This document shows, piece by piece, positions 1-4,955 of a stretch of 5,576 nt of DNA. Numbering within the stretch: the first letter of the stretch is position 1; the number at the start of each line of letters is the position of its first letter. The position numbers and the translations under genes are program-made. The notes under the pieces were generated by a model. The model saw nothing but the letters and a program-made list of their open reading frames with translations, did no database searches and had not been told where the DNA came from. This DNA comes from Gallionella sp. (GTDB taxonomy: Bacteria > Pseudomonadota > Gammaproteobacteria > Burkholderiales > Gallionellaceae). Location of the stretch: positions 1 to 5,576 of the forward strand of contig JANYHX010000142.1 in assembly GCA_025362155.1 (NCBI GenBank), in the 5' to 3' direction.

Positions 1-30
1 ATTTGCGTAAACCAGAAAAATAAGAAAAAC

Positions 31-69
31 TGTTACCCATGTCTCCGAACGAGTGTTACCTATGTCTCC
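31..69. repeat. Tandem 16-bp repeat resembling an insertion-sequence end
   Basis: TGTTACCCATGTCTCC (31-46) recurs as TGTTACCTATGTCTCC (54-69), with one mismatch and 23 bases from start to start. From memory, paired TGTTACCCATGTCTCC motifs occur at the ends of transposons with an integrase-type transposase (IS481/IS21-like), where they may be transposase-binding sites. No transposase gene lies in the window, so this would be the outer edge of an element to the left or a remnant. The repeat is seen directly; the IS assignment is recollection. Confidence 0.5.
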
Positions 70-100
70 AGTCTATACAGCGACGCAAGAAAAAGTGACT

Positions 101-131
101 AGCTGCCGGGCAACCCCCGGCGGTTTTGTTT
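101..131 (+). terminator. Rho-independent terminator
   Basis: GCCGGG (105-110) and CCCGGC (116-121) form a perfect 6-bp GC stem around a CAACC loop. The stem extends outward to about 10 bp with G-T wobbles (101-110 with 116-125). TTTTGTTT (124-131) follows directly. This is a textbook intrinsic terminator for rightward transcription arriving from left of the window, and it shields the next gene from read-through. Confidence 0.8.
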
Positions 132-137
132 CCAGCC

Positions 138-185
138 ATTCATCCTTCGATACACCGCGCTATGCGCAGCACTCAGGACGAACGG
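138..185. repeat. Dispersed extragenic repeat, imperfect palindrome
   Basis: TTCATCC (139-145) pairs with GGACGAA (176-182) with one mismatch, and GCGC-TAT-GCGC (157-167) forms the tip. The edges CCTTCGA (144-150) and CTCAGGACGAACGG (172-185) match, from memory, a REP-like palindrome scattered between genes in many proteobacteria. It ends three bases before the -10 box of the next gene, so that gene's -35 region falls inside the repeat. The palindrome is seen directly; repeat status needs a genome-wide count. Confidence 0.5.
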
Positions 186-188
186 CCT

Positions 189-194
189 TATAAT
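189..194 (+). promoter_or_regulatory. -10 box of the PaiB-like gene
   Basis: A perfect TATAAT sits 8 bases before the ATG at 203. The expected transcription start, about 7 bases downstream, falls near 201, so the mRNA would have almost no leader. The -35 position (about 166-171, GCAGCA) is a poor match and lies inside the upstream palindrome. Confidence 0.5.
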
Positions 195-202
195 GCACAT
201 CC

Positions 203-841
203 ATGTACACCCCCAAACATTTTGAAGAGCCGCGTATCGAGGTCATGCGCGAGCTGATGCGTGCGCGACCGCTGGCGACGCTGGTCACGCTGTCTTCCGG
301 CAAACTCAATGCGAATCACATTCCGTTACACCTGATCGATCAACCCGCGCCGTTCGGCACCTTGCGCGGTCACGTGGCACGCGCCAATCCGCTGTGGAGC
401 GATTACGCAAAAGACATCGAGGTGCTTGCAATATTCCACGGCCCGGACAGCTACATCACGCCGAGCTGGTATGCCACAAAACAGGAAACCGGCAAGGTCG
501 TCCCCACATGGAACTACGCCGTCGTGCATACTTATGGCACGCTGCGCATCATCGACGATGCGGCCTGGCTACGCGCCCAGCTCGAAGCACTCACCGATCA
601 TAATGAAGCAAATTTCTCCAAGCCGTGGACGGTAGCGGACGCGCCGCATGAGTACACCGAAAAATTGATAGGCAGCATTGTCGGCATCGAGATCGTCATC
701 ACCAAGCTGTCCGGCAAATGGAAAGTGAGCCAGAACCAACCTGCGCAAAATCAGGCAAGTGTCATTGCAGGGCTGAACCACAGCGGGATGCGCGATGCAA
801 CAGCGATGGCCGCCCTGGTTGCAACGGGTGCAAAAAAATAA
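203..841 (+). CDS. PaiB-like FMN-binding split-barrel protein
   Basis: This 212-residue protein matches the PaiB/FMN_bind_2 family along its whole length. Recognisable blocks, in order, are MYTPKHF at the N-terminus, PLATLVT (23-29), NHIPLHL (38-44), GHVARANPLW (56-65), PSWYATK (87-93), VVPTWNYAVVH (99-109) and a C-terminal LSGKWKVSQNQ (about 168-178). The family is cytoplasmic with a flavin-reductase-like split barrel. Bacillus PaiB is described as a negative regulator of sporulation and protease genes, but DNA binding is not shown for most relatives, so 'transcriptional regulator' is only a name here. The usual tail reads roughly QNRPEADRAGV; here it is QNQPAQNQASV. The ATG at 203 is chosen because the conserved MYTPKHF starts there. 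No Shine-Dalgarno is visible. The gene stands alone, between terminators. Confidence 0.88.
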   Translation: MYTPKHFEEPRIEVMRELMRARPLATLVTLSSGKLNANHIPLHLIDQPAPFGTLRGHVARANPLWSDYAKDIEVLAIFHGPDSYITPSWYATKQETGKVVPTWNYAVVHTYGTLRIIDDAAWLRAQLEALTDHNEANFSKPWTVADAPHEYTEKLIGSIVGIEIVITKLSGKWKVSQNQPAQNQASVIAGLNHSGMRDATAMAALVATGAKK

Positions 842-902
842 TATTACCGTATATTTTTGGTCGGGTATCTTTAAGAACCAAGCCTCCCCCCTGTAAGTCT
901 TC

Positions 903-923
903 CCTGATTTATCAGGCTTTTTC
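903..923 (+). terminator. Probable terminator of the PaiB-like gene
   Basis: CCTGA (903-907) and TCAGG (912-916) pair around a TTTA loop, followed by C and TTTTT (918-922). The stem is short (5 bp, 6 if the loop tightens), so it is weaker than the one at 101-131. It lies about 60 bases past the stop codon and just before the heat-shock promoter. Confidence 0.45.
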
Positions 924-927
924 TGTG

Positions 928-958
928 CCCTTGAAATGTCCCCGAACCCCACCCATAT
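928..958 (+). promoter_or_regulatory. Sigma-32 (RpoH) type heat-shock promoter
   Basis: CCCTTGAAA (928-936) contains the full sigma-32 -35 core CTTGAA (930-935). After 16 bases comes CCCATAT (952-958), close to the -10 consensus CCCATTT. Known E. coli sigma-32 promoters such as groE and dnaK P1 use the same hexamer with about 14-16 bases before CCCAT. The predicted start near 965 gives a leader of about 110 bases before the ATG at 1076. An Hsp20 gene lies second in the block, which fits heat-shock control. Sequence match is seen; use of the promoter is inferred. Confidence 0.6.
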
Positions 959-963
959 ATGAA

Positions 964-992
964 CCGGAAAGAGCTTGCCATCCGGGATTTTT
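964..992 (+). other. Leader hairpin with T-run
   Basis: CCGGA (964-968) pairs with TCCGG (981-985) across a 12-base loop, followed by GA and TTTTT (988-992). It sits at the predicted 5' end of the heat-shock transcript. It could be a weak attenuator or a 5' stabilising stem. With five pairs and a wide loop, it may also be chance. Confidence 0.25.
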
Positions 993-1075
993 AGGCGCAC
1001 GATAATCACCCTTTTAATATTTGTGGGAATATATTTTCAGCGCATTTCGGTTCGACTTTTTACAAGGAGAACATC

Positions 1076-1270
1076 ATGAAAATTGAAGAAGTACGCACCA
1101 TTGCCAAGCAGCACAGCATCAAGCCTAATCACCTTTCCAAATCCGAACTGATCAAGACGATCCAAACCGGGGAAGGCAATTTCAATTGTTTCGCCACCGC
1201 CTATAGCGGCGAATGCGATCAGGTGAATTGCATCTGGCGCGAGGATTGTTTTGACGCAGCCACACATTAA
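1076..1270 (+). CDS. Small SAP-like protein with four-cysteine tail
   Basis: This 64-residue protein has two visible parts. Residues 1-31 (KIEEVRTIAKQHSIKPNHL then SKSELIKTIQ) look like a SAP or Rho-N type helix-turn-helix-like fold, which in other proteins binds nucleic acid. Residues 35-60 hold four cysteines, C38, C47, C52 and C58 (C-x8-C-x4-C-x5-C), within FNCFATAYSGECDQ and NCIWREDCF; they could bind zinc or form disulfides. Similar short 'SAP domain' proteins are recalled from other environmental proteobacteria, but no function is known to me. A strong AAGGAG at 1064-1069 precedes the ATG. It is the first gene after the sigma-32-like promoter, and its stop TAA is part of the next gene's ribosome-binding site, so co-expression with Hsp20 is expected. 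Confidence 0.8.
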   Translation: MKIEEVRTIAKQHSIKPNHLSKSELIKTIQTGEGNFNCFATAYSGECDQVNCIWREDCFDAATH

Positions 1271-1281
1271 GGAGAGTTATC

Positions 1282-1731
1282 ATGAACTTAGTCAAATGGG
1301 ATCCATTCACAGAACTGGAAGATGTATCGAATCATCTGAATCGTATCTTCAAAAGATTCCCGGTCCGTACTGAACCGGATCGCGAGTTATTGACCATGGC
1401 CGACTGGACGCCCACCGTCGACATTACCGAGACCGATGCCGCATATCTGATCAAAGGCGAGATTCCCGGTGTGAACAAGGAAGACGTCAAAATCACTATC
1501 GAGGACGGCATGGTCACGATGCGCGGCGAACGCAAGATGGAGAAGGAAGAGAAGAACAAGGAGTTCCACCGCATCGAGCGTTCCTACGGCAGCTTTATGC
1601 GCAGCTTCCGGGTACCGGACGATGTCGACGAGGCCGCAGTCAAAGCCGAATTCAAGGACGGCATGATCAACGTCACGCTGCCCAAGTCTGCGAAGGCCAA
1701 AAGCAAAGCGATCAATGTATCGGTAACCTGA
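1282..1731 (+). CDS. Small heat shock protein, Hsp20/alpha-crystallin family
   Basis: This 149-residue ATP-independent cytoplasmic holdase binds unfolding proteins during heat or other stress and passes them to the DnaK and ClpB systems (family knowledge). The N-terminus MNLVKWDPFTELEDV is the usual variable arm with the WDPF motif (6-9). The alpha-crystallin domain runs from about W42 to K135. It includes WTPTVDITE (42-50), the EIPGV turn (60-64), SFMRSFRVP (104-112) and the signature GMINVTLPK (127-135). The C-terminal tail carries an I-x-V motif (I144-V146), which docks into neighbouring subunits for oligomer assembly. Length is normal for the family. AAGGAG at 1269-1274 overlaps the upstream stop codon, implying translational coupling to the SAP-like gene. 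Confidence 0.96.
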   Translation: MNLVKWDPFTELEDVSNHLNRIFKRFPVRTEPDRELLTMADWTPTVDITETDAAYLIKGEIPGVNKEDVKITIEDGMVTMRGERKMEKEEKNKEFHRIERSYGSFMRSFRVPDDVDEAAVKAEFKDGMINVTLPKSAKAKSKAINVSVT

Positions 1732-1736
1732 ATCAT

Positions 1737-1765
1737 CGGCATGCCCCGTGACACGGGGCATGCCG
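1737..1765. repeat. Perfect 14-bp inverted repeat between hsp20 and the next gene
   Basis: CGGCATGCCCCGTG (1737-1750) and CACGGGGCATGCCG (1752-1765) are exact reverse complements around a single A. As RNA it gives a very stable GC-rich hairpin 5 bases after the hsp20 stop. No T-run follows, so it is not a standard intrinsic terminator. It may protect the upstream mRNA from 3' exonucleases and lower expression of the downstream gene, whose AGGAGG starts 6 bases later. A two-fold symmetric protein-binding site is also possible. Confidence 0.85.
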
Positions 1766-1781
1766 CTAACAGGAGGCTATC

Positions 1782-2282
1782 ATGACCAATCAATCACACC
1801 CTGCCGGTTTTCATCCCATCCGCCGCGACCGGCTGCCGCTGGAAACGGTAATGGACAGCTACAAAGCGAAGGGGAAATTTTCCGAGCCGACGGTCTGTCC
1901 GGACTGTGGCGCAGTGTTCCATGCCGGCCGCTGGCAATGGCTGGAAAAACCGAAGGATGCACATCTGGAAGTCTGCCCGGCTTGCCATCGCGTGCGGGAT
2001 CATTTCCCGGCCGGCTACGTGTTAGTGAGCGGAGAGTTTTTCGCAAAGCACGAACAGGAGATCCTGCAACTGATACGTCATCGGGAAGCGCAGGAAAAAG
2101 CGGAGCACCCGTTGCAGCGCATCATGGCCATCGAGAAGACGAAACATGGCACCGAGGTGACCACCACTGATGTCCATCTGGCGCGCGGCATCGGCGAGGC
2201 GTTGCATCATGCCTATCAAGGCGAACTGGAATTTCACTACAATTCGGACCAGAACCGGCTGCGTGTCAGCTGGATCCGGTAA
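1782..2282 (+). CDS. BCAM0308-type zinc-ribbon protein
   Basis: This 166-residue cytoplasmic protein of unknown function is recognised from memory as the 'BCAM0308 family', named after a Burkholderia cenocepacia gene in a low-oxygen-activated stress locus. After a basic start (RRDRLPLE, 14-21) come two CPxC knuckles: C39-P-D-C42 in TVCPDCGAVFHAGRWQW and C65-P-A-C68 in EVCPACHRVRD. These make a likely four-cysteine zinc site, somewhat like the Nmd3 N-terminal ribbon. The C-terminal half has EHPLQRIMAIE, TTTDVHLARGIGEALHHAYQGELEF and a final LRVSWIR; this looks like a compact alpha/beta domain. An RNA- or ribosome-linked role would be speculation. AGGAGG (1771-1776) with 5-base spacing fixes the start. 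It follows hsp20 after 50 bases and probably shares its transcript. Confidence 0.8.
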   Translation: MTNQSHPAGFHPIRRDRLPLETVMDSYKAKGKFSEPTVCPDCGAVFHAGRWQWLEKPKDAHLEVCPACHRVRDHFPAGYVLVSGEFFAKHEQEILQLIRHREAQEKAEHPLQRIMAIEKTKHGTEVTTTDVHLARGIGEALHHAYQGELEFHYNSDQNRLRVSWIR

Positions 2283-2285
2283 AGA

Positions 2286-2573
2286 TTATTTGTCGTTAAG
2301 GTGGGCTGACAAACCTTCCGCAGGTTCACCGGTATCCGGGTCTATCCAGCCGGAGATGCCGATCTCTTCTTCGGCCTCCTCCAGCGACTCGCCTTCTTCA
2401 TAGTTACTGTCGCCCTTGTATTGCATGTCCTGCACCGCCTCAAGCAGCGTGGGGAAAGGACCGTATAATCTGTCGGTGAGTTTGTCCTGCCAATAAAAAC
2501 CATCCGGGCGTTCTATCATCCGGGTTTCGTCATAGTCCGGCGGGGTTGGCGGGATGGGCGTAGTGTTGGTCAT
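2286..2573 (-). CDS. Small acidic hypothetical protein
   Basis: This is a 95-residue protein of unknown function. It starts with a proline-rich stretch (TNTTPIPPTPPDYDE), then a likely folded core with aromatic residues (PDGFYWQDKLTDRLYGPFPT, followed by LLEAVQDMQY). It ends with a very acidic segment (EEGESLEEAEEEIGISGW, then IDPDTGEPAEG). There is no signal peptide or membrane segment. The core could be a small beta-sheet module, but I do not recognise a family. Two ATGs compete, at 2579 and 2573. AGGAG on the minus strand (2584-2580) touches the first but lies 6 bases from the second, so 2573 is preferred. Its stop is 3 bases from that of the convergent zinc-ribbon gene, so the 3' ends of the two mRNAs must overlap. 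Confidence 0.7.
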   Translation of the reverse strand: MTNTTPIPPTPPDYDETRMIERPDGFYWQDKLTDRLYGPFPTLLEAVQDMQYKGDSNYEEGESLEEAEEEIGISGWIDPDTGEPAEGLSAHLNDK

Positions 2574-2589
2574 GATCATCTCCTGCTGT

Positions 2590-2639
2590 AACCAGCCACT
2601 TGGTCGCCGTCTATTGGCGGCCTAGTGGCATGGCTGGTT
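2590..2639. repeat. Long imperfect hairpin upstream of the small acidic gene
   Basis: An inner stem pairs 2596-2608 with 2616-2628 (13 positions: one T-T mismatch, one G-T wobble) around the loop GTCTATT. An outer arm AACCAGCCA (2590-2598) is the exact reverse complement of TGGCTGGTT (2631-2639), giving a second, partly competing pairing. It ends 6 bases upstream of the Shine-Dalgarno of the leftward gene. It may be a 5' leader structure of that gene, a 3' structure of orn, or a REP-like unit. No T-run follows on either strand. Confidence 0.7.
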
Positions 2640-2686
2640 GTTTCATCAGTGCATGCAGACATACTTCATGTGAGTATCATACATCC

Positions 2687-2727
2687 AGCGAAAGGCAACT
2701 GCATAATGGTTTCGCTTTTTCATTTTT
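2687..2727 (+). terminator. Possible rightward terminator beyond the convergent gene
   Basis: AGCGAAA (2687-2693) pairs with TTTCGCT (2710-2716) across a 16-base loop, followed directly by TTTT (2717-2720), CA and TTTTT. The polarity fits rightward transcription only. The only rightward transcript available is the 1076-2282 block, which would then run antisense through the whole acidic gene before ending here. The wide loop lowers confidence. Confidence 0.35.
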
Positions 2728-3271
2728 ATAATTTGATGAAATTTTCCCGGTAATACTTCATCTCGCTGATAGACTCATAGATATCGGCCAAAGCCTCATG
2801 CTTGCCGTGTTTTTTGACTCCCTGCGCCATTTCAGGCTTCCAGCGTTTGGCCAGCTCCTTGAGGGTGCTCACATCCAGATTACGATAGTGAAAATAGTCT
2901 TCAAGCTTCGGCATCCAGCGCGCCAGGAAACGGCGATCCTGACAGATGGAGTTACCGCACATCGGCGAAGTGCGGGCCGGCACGTACTCCTTGAGGAATT
3001 CCAGCATCTGCGTTTCCGCCGCCGCCTCGTCCAGCGTGGAGGCTTTCACTTTATCGATCAAGCCGGATTTGGCATGGGTGGCCTTGTTCCACGCATCCAT
3101 GCCATCCAGCACGCTGTCCGGCTGATGCAACACCAAGACTGGCGCTTCGGCGACAGTTTCCAGATCATTATCGGTAATCACCAGCGCGACTTCGATCACG
3201 CGGTCGGCATCCGGGCTCAAACCGGTCATTTCCATGTCTATCCAGATAAGGTAGTTTTGATTTTGTGCCAT
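2726..3271 (-). CDS. orn: Oligoribonuclease
   Basis: This 181-residue cytoplasmic 3'-5' exonuclease degrades RNA fragments of about 2-5 nucleotides, including pGpG, the product of c-di-GMP breakdown (established for Orn). All DEDDh catalytic residues are present at the positions known from E. coli: D12 and E14 in [10 protein letters not shown]112 in SICQDRRF, and H158 and D163 in KHEALADI. Length and ends are typical, with the C-terminal [12 protein letters not shown]. The start at 3271 ([18 protein letters not shown]) agrees with the family. Its Shine-Dalgarno is weak. It is divergent from the M48 protease gene with about 100 bases between. Orn near rsgA is a familiar arrangement in proteobacteria. 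Confidence 0.97.
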   Translation of the reverse strand: MAQNQNYLIWIDMEMTGLSPDADRVIEVALVITDNDLETVAEAPVLVLHQPDSVLDGMDAWNKATHAKSGLIDKVKASTLDEAAAETQMLEFLKEYVPARTSPMCGNSICQDRRFLARWMPKLEDYFHYRNLDVSTLKELAKRWKPEMAQGVKKHGKHEALADIYESISEMKYYRENFIKL

Positions 3272-3307
3272 AATTCGCCAAACAGCTGTTGAAAACCTTG
3301 TTGGATT

Positions 3308-3336
3308 ATTGAACGTCCAGACGCGTATTGTGTCAC
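3308..3336 (-). promoter_or_regulatory. Candidate sigma-70 promoter of orn
   Basis: On the minus strand GTGACA (3336-3331, 5/6 to TTGACA) is followed after 17 bases by TTCAAT (3313-3308, 4/6 to TATAAT). The start would fall near 3301, giving a leader of about 30 bases to the ATG at 3271. The -35 overlaps the small palindrome TTGTG-T-CACAA (3328-3338), which could be an operator shared with the divergent gene. Prediction by eye only. Confidence 0.35.
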
Positions 3337-3359
3337 AACCGCACCCCTTGCGAACACTG

Positions 3360-3365
3360 AATAAT
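3360..3365 (+). promoter_or_regulatory. Candidate -10 box of the M48 protease gene
   Basis: AATAAT (5/6 to TATAAT) lies 6 bases before the ATG at 3372, so transcription would start at or next to the start codon. No convincing -35 and no Shine-Dalgarno are visible. This fits a leaderless mRNA, as with the PaiB-like gene. Confidence 0.3.
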
Positions 3366-3371
3366 TATCCT

Positions 3372-4628
3372 ATGACCGCCACGCAATTCACCTTGATTTT
3401 CATTGCCACTCTGGCATTGACCACACTTGCCAGGTTGTGGCTGGCACGCCGGCATCTTGCGCACATTGCCGCGCATCGTGCCGAGGTTCCCGCCGCATTC
3501 CGCGAAAAGATCCGGCTTGAAGATCACCAGAAAGCCGCCGACTACACCACCGCAAAAACGCGGCTCGGAATGCTGAGCGTCCTGTTCGATGCCGCGCTGC
3601 TGCTGGCATTTACGCTGGGAGGCGGCATCCAGTTCATCGCCAGCATCTGCAATGCATGGTTCAGCGCGCCGCTTGCACAAGGGATGGCCGCCATCGTCGT
3701 GGTGCTGCTGCTCTCAACGCTGCTGGAAGCCCCGTTCAACTTGTATCAGACCTTCGTCATCGAAGCGCGTTTCGGTTTCAACAAAATGACCTTCGCGCTG
3801 TACATAATGGACGCGCTGAAAGGGTTGCTGATCGGCGCTGCCCTCGGCCTGCCGCTGCTGTTCAGCGTATTGTGGCTGATGGAACGCATGGGCATCCACT
3901 GGTGGCTGTACGTTTGGCTGGTGTGGGTGGTATTCAGTTTGCTGATCCTGTTCATCTACCCGTCGTTCATCGCGCCGCTGTTCAACAAATTCACGCCGAT
4001 GCAGAATGAAGCGATGCAGGCACGCATCGAAGCCTTGCTCGCCCGCTGTGGATTCACCGCGCAGGGCCTGTTCGTGATGGACGGCTCGAAGCGCAGCGCG
4101 CACGGCAATGCCTACTTCACCGGCTTCGGCAAGACCAAACGCATCGTATTTTTCGACACGCTGCTGGAACACTTGAACATCAGTGAAATCGAGGCGATAT
4201 TGGCGCATGAGCTCGGCCACTTCAAACGCCGCCATGTGATCAAGCGCATTGCGGTGACCTTCGCCATGAGCCTGGGATTTTTGTGGTTGCTCGGCCTGCT
4301 GATGCAGACCACCTGGTTCTATCAAGGCCTGGGGATAAACACTCCGTCAACCGCGCTTGCGCTGCTGTTATTTTTCCTGACTCTGCCGATATTCAGCTTT
4401 TTGCTCAGTCCGATCATGTCAGCCTATTCGCGCAAACATGAATTCGAGGCAGACACCTACGCGGCCAGACAAACCGCTGCGGGCGATCTGGTCAATGCGC
4501 TGGTCAAGCTGTATCAGGATAACGCATCGACACTGACACCCGACCCGCTGTATTCTACGTTCTACGATTCGCACCCGCCGGCCATGGTGCGCATCGCGCA
4601 CTTGCAAGCCGCACATCTTCAAACCTAA
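3372..4628 (+). CDS. M48 family (Ste24-type) integral membrane zinc metalloprotease
   Basis: This 418-residue polytopic inner-membrane protease is related to yeast Ste24/CAAX prenyl protease. Bacterial members probably act in membrane protein quality control, since CAAX proteins are absent (inference). Residues 1-20 (MTATQFTLIFIATLALTTLA) form the first membrane segment. Several more follow, with the M48_N block NLYQTFVIEARFGFNK, then FIYPSFIAPLFNKF. The catalytic HELGH (279-283) gives two zinc-binding histidines and the catalytic glutamate. E359 in YSRKHEFEAD is the third zinc ligand. KRSAHGNAYFTGFG is also a family motif. The frame stays open to a TTG at 3309, but the extra 21 residues are polar and unlike the family, so the ATG at 3372 is used. 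It heads the rightward run with cytochrome c, pterin dehydratase and rsgA. Confidence 0.93.
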   Translation: MTATQFTLIFIATLALTTLARLWLARRHLAHIAAHRAEVPAAFREKIRLEDHQKAADYTTAKTRLGMLSVLFDAALLLAFTLGGGIQFIASICNAWFSAPLAQGMAAIVVVLLLSTLLEAPFNLYQTFVIEARFGFNKMTFALYIMDALKGLLIGAALGLPLLFSVLWLMERMGIHWWLYVWLVWVVFSLLILFIYPSFIAPLFNKFTPMQNEAMQARIEALLARCGFTAQGLFVMDGSKRSAHGNAYFTGFGKTKRIVFFDTLLEHLNISEIEAILAHELGHFKRRHVIKRIAVTFAMSLGFLWLLGLLMQTTWFYQGLGINTPSTALALLLFFLTLPIFSFLLSPIMSAYSRKHEFEADTYAARQTAAGDLVNALVKLYQDNASTLTPDPLYSTFYDSHPPAMVRIAHLQAAHLQT

Positions 4629-4641
4629 AGAGGAAAACATC

Positions 4642-4947
4642 ATGAAACTGATATCCGCATTGATTTTGTTGTGTACCGCAACGGCCGCATTGGCTGATCC
4701 TTTTCCAACCGGCAATGCGCTGGCTGGACAGAAATTGTTCGTGAAATACGATTGCAACCAGTGCCATAACAAAATCATGAAGGGTGATGGCAACAAGATA
4801 TTCACCCGCATCGATCGCAAGAGAAACACTCCCGAAGGGCTGATCGAGCAGATCGGCATGTGCGGCGGCAATGTCGATGTACACTTCACCCCGCAGGAAA
4901 CACAGTATCTTGCTGCATACCTCAACCGTTTTTACAAATTCAAGTGA
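4642..4947 (+). CDS. Small periplasmic monohaem cytochrome c
   Basis: This 101-residue protein has a clear Sec signal peptide (MKLISALILLCTATAALA, 1-18, probable cut before D19). The mature part is about 83 residues. A single haem c site CNQCH (38-42) sits near the start of the mature chain in GQKLFVKYDCNQCH, as in class I cytochromes. M73 in IEQIGMCGG is the likely distal haem ligand, and an unusual free cysteine, C74, is next to it. The C-terminal helix FTPQETQYLAAYLNRFYKF is typical of the fold. A role in periplasmic electron transfer is expected; the partner is unknown. AGAGGA at 4629-4634 gives a 7-base spacing to the ATG. It starts 13 bases after the protease stop, so the two are almost certainly co-transcribed. 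Confidence 0.92.
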   Translation: MKLISALILLCTATAALADPFPTGNALAGQKLFVKYDCNQCHNKIMKGDGNKIFTRIDRKRNTPEGLIEQIGMCGGNVDVHFTPQETQYLAAYLNRFYKFK

Positions 4948-4955
4948 GCAATGCC

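Noticed and set aside
975..1006. Sigma-70 promoter TTGCCA...GATAAT before the SAP-like gene
   Set aside because: The hexamers are decent, but the 20-base spacer is too long. The sigma-32 match upstream explains the block better.
569..1009. 146-residue leftward open frame
   Set aside because: It is mostly antisense to the well-conserved PaiB-like gene and continues across a terminator and promoter region. There is no recognisable family or ribosome-binding site.
965..1075. RNA thermometer (fourU or ROSE) in the heat-shock leader
   Set aside because: Only about four bases (CCTT at 1010-1013) can pair with the AAGG of the Shine-Dalgarno. I could not build a convincing occluding stem by eye; a folding run could reopen this.
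2627..2643. Sigma-54 promoter (TGGCAT...TTG)
   Set aside because: The spacing is one base too long, the second element lacks the GC pair, and the match lies inside a hairpin arm.
3309..3371. TTG start for the M48 protease adding 21 residues
   Set aside because: The extra residues are polar, unlike Ste24-type N-termini, and overlap the predicted orn promoter. The ATG at 3372 opens directly into a membrane segment.
3714..4325. 203-residue leftward open frame inside the M48 gene
   Set aside because: The composition is rich in Q, E and H, as expected from reading a GC-rich membrane protein gene backwards. No start signal supports it.
4860..4955. Upstream start for the pterin dehydratase inside the cytochrome gene
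   Set aside because: The added residues are an out-of-frame reading of the conserved cytochrome C-terminus. Family-like sequence begins at 4956.
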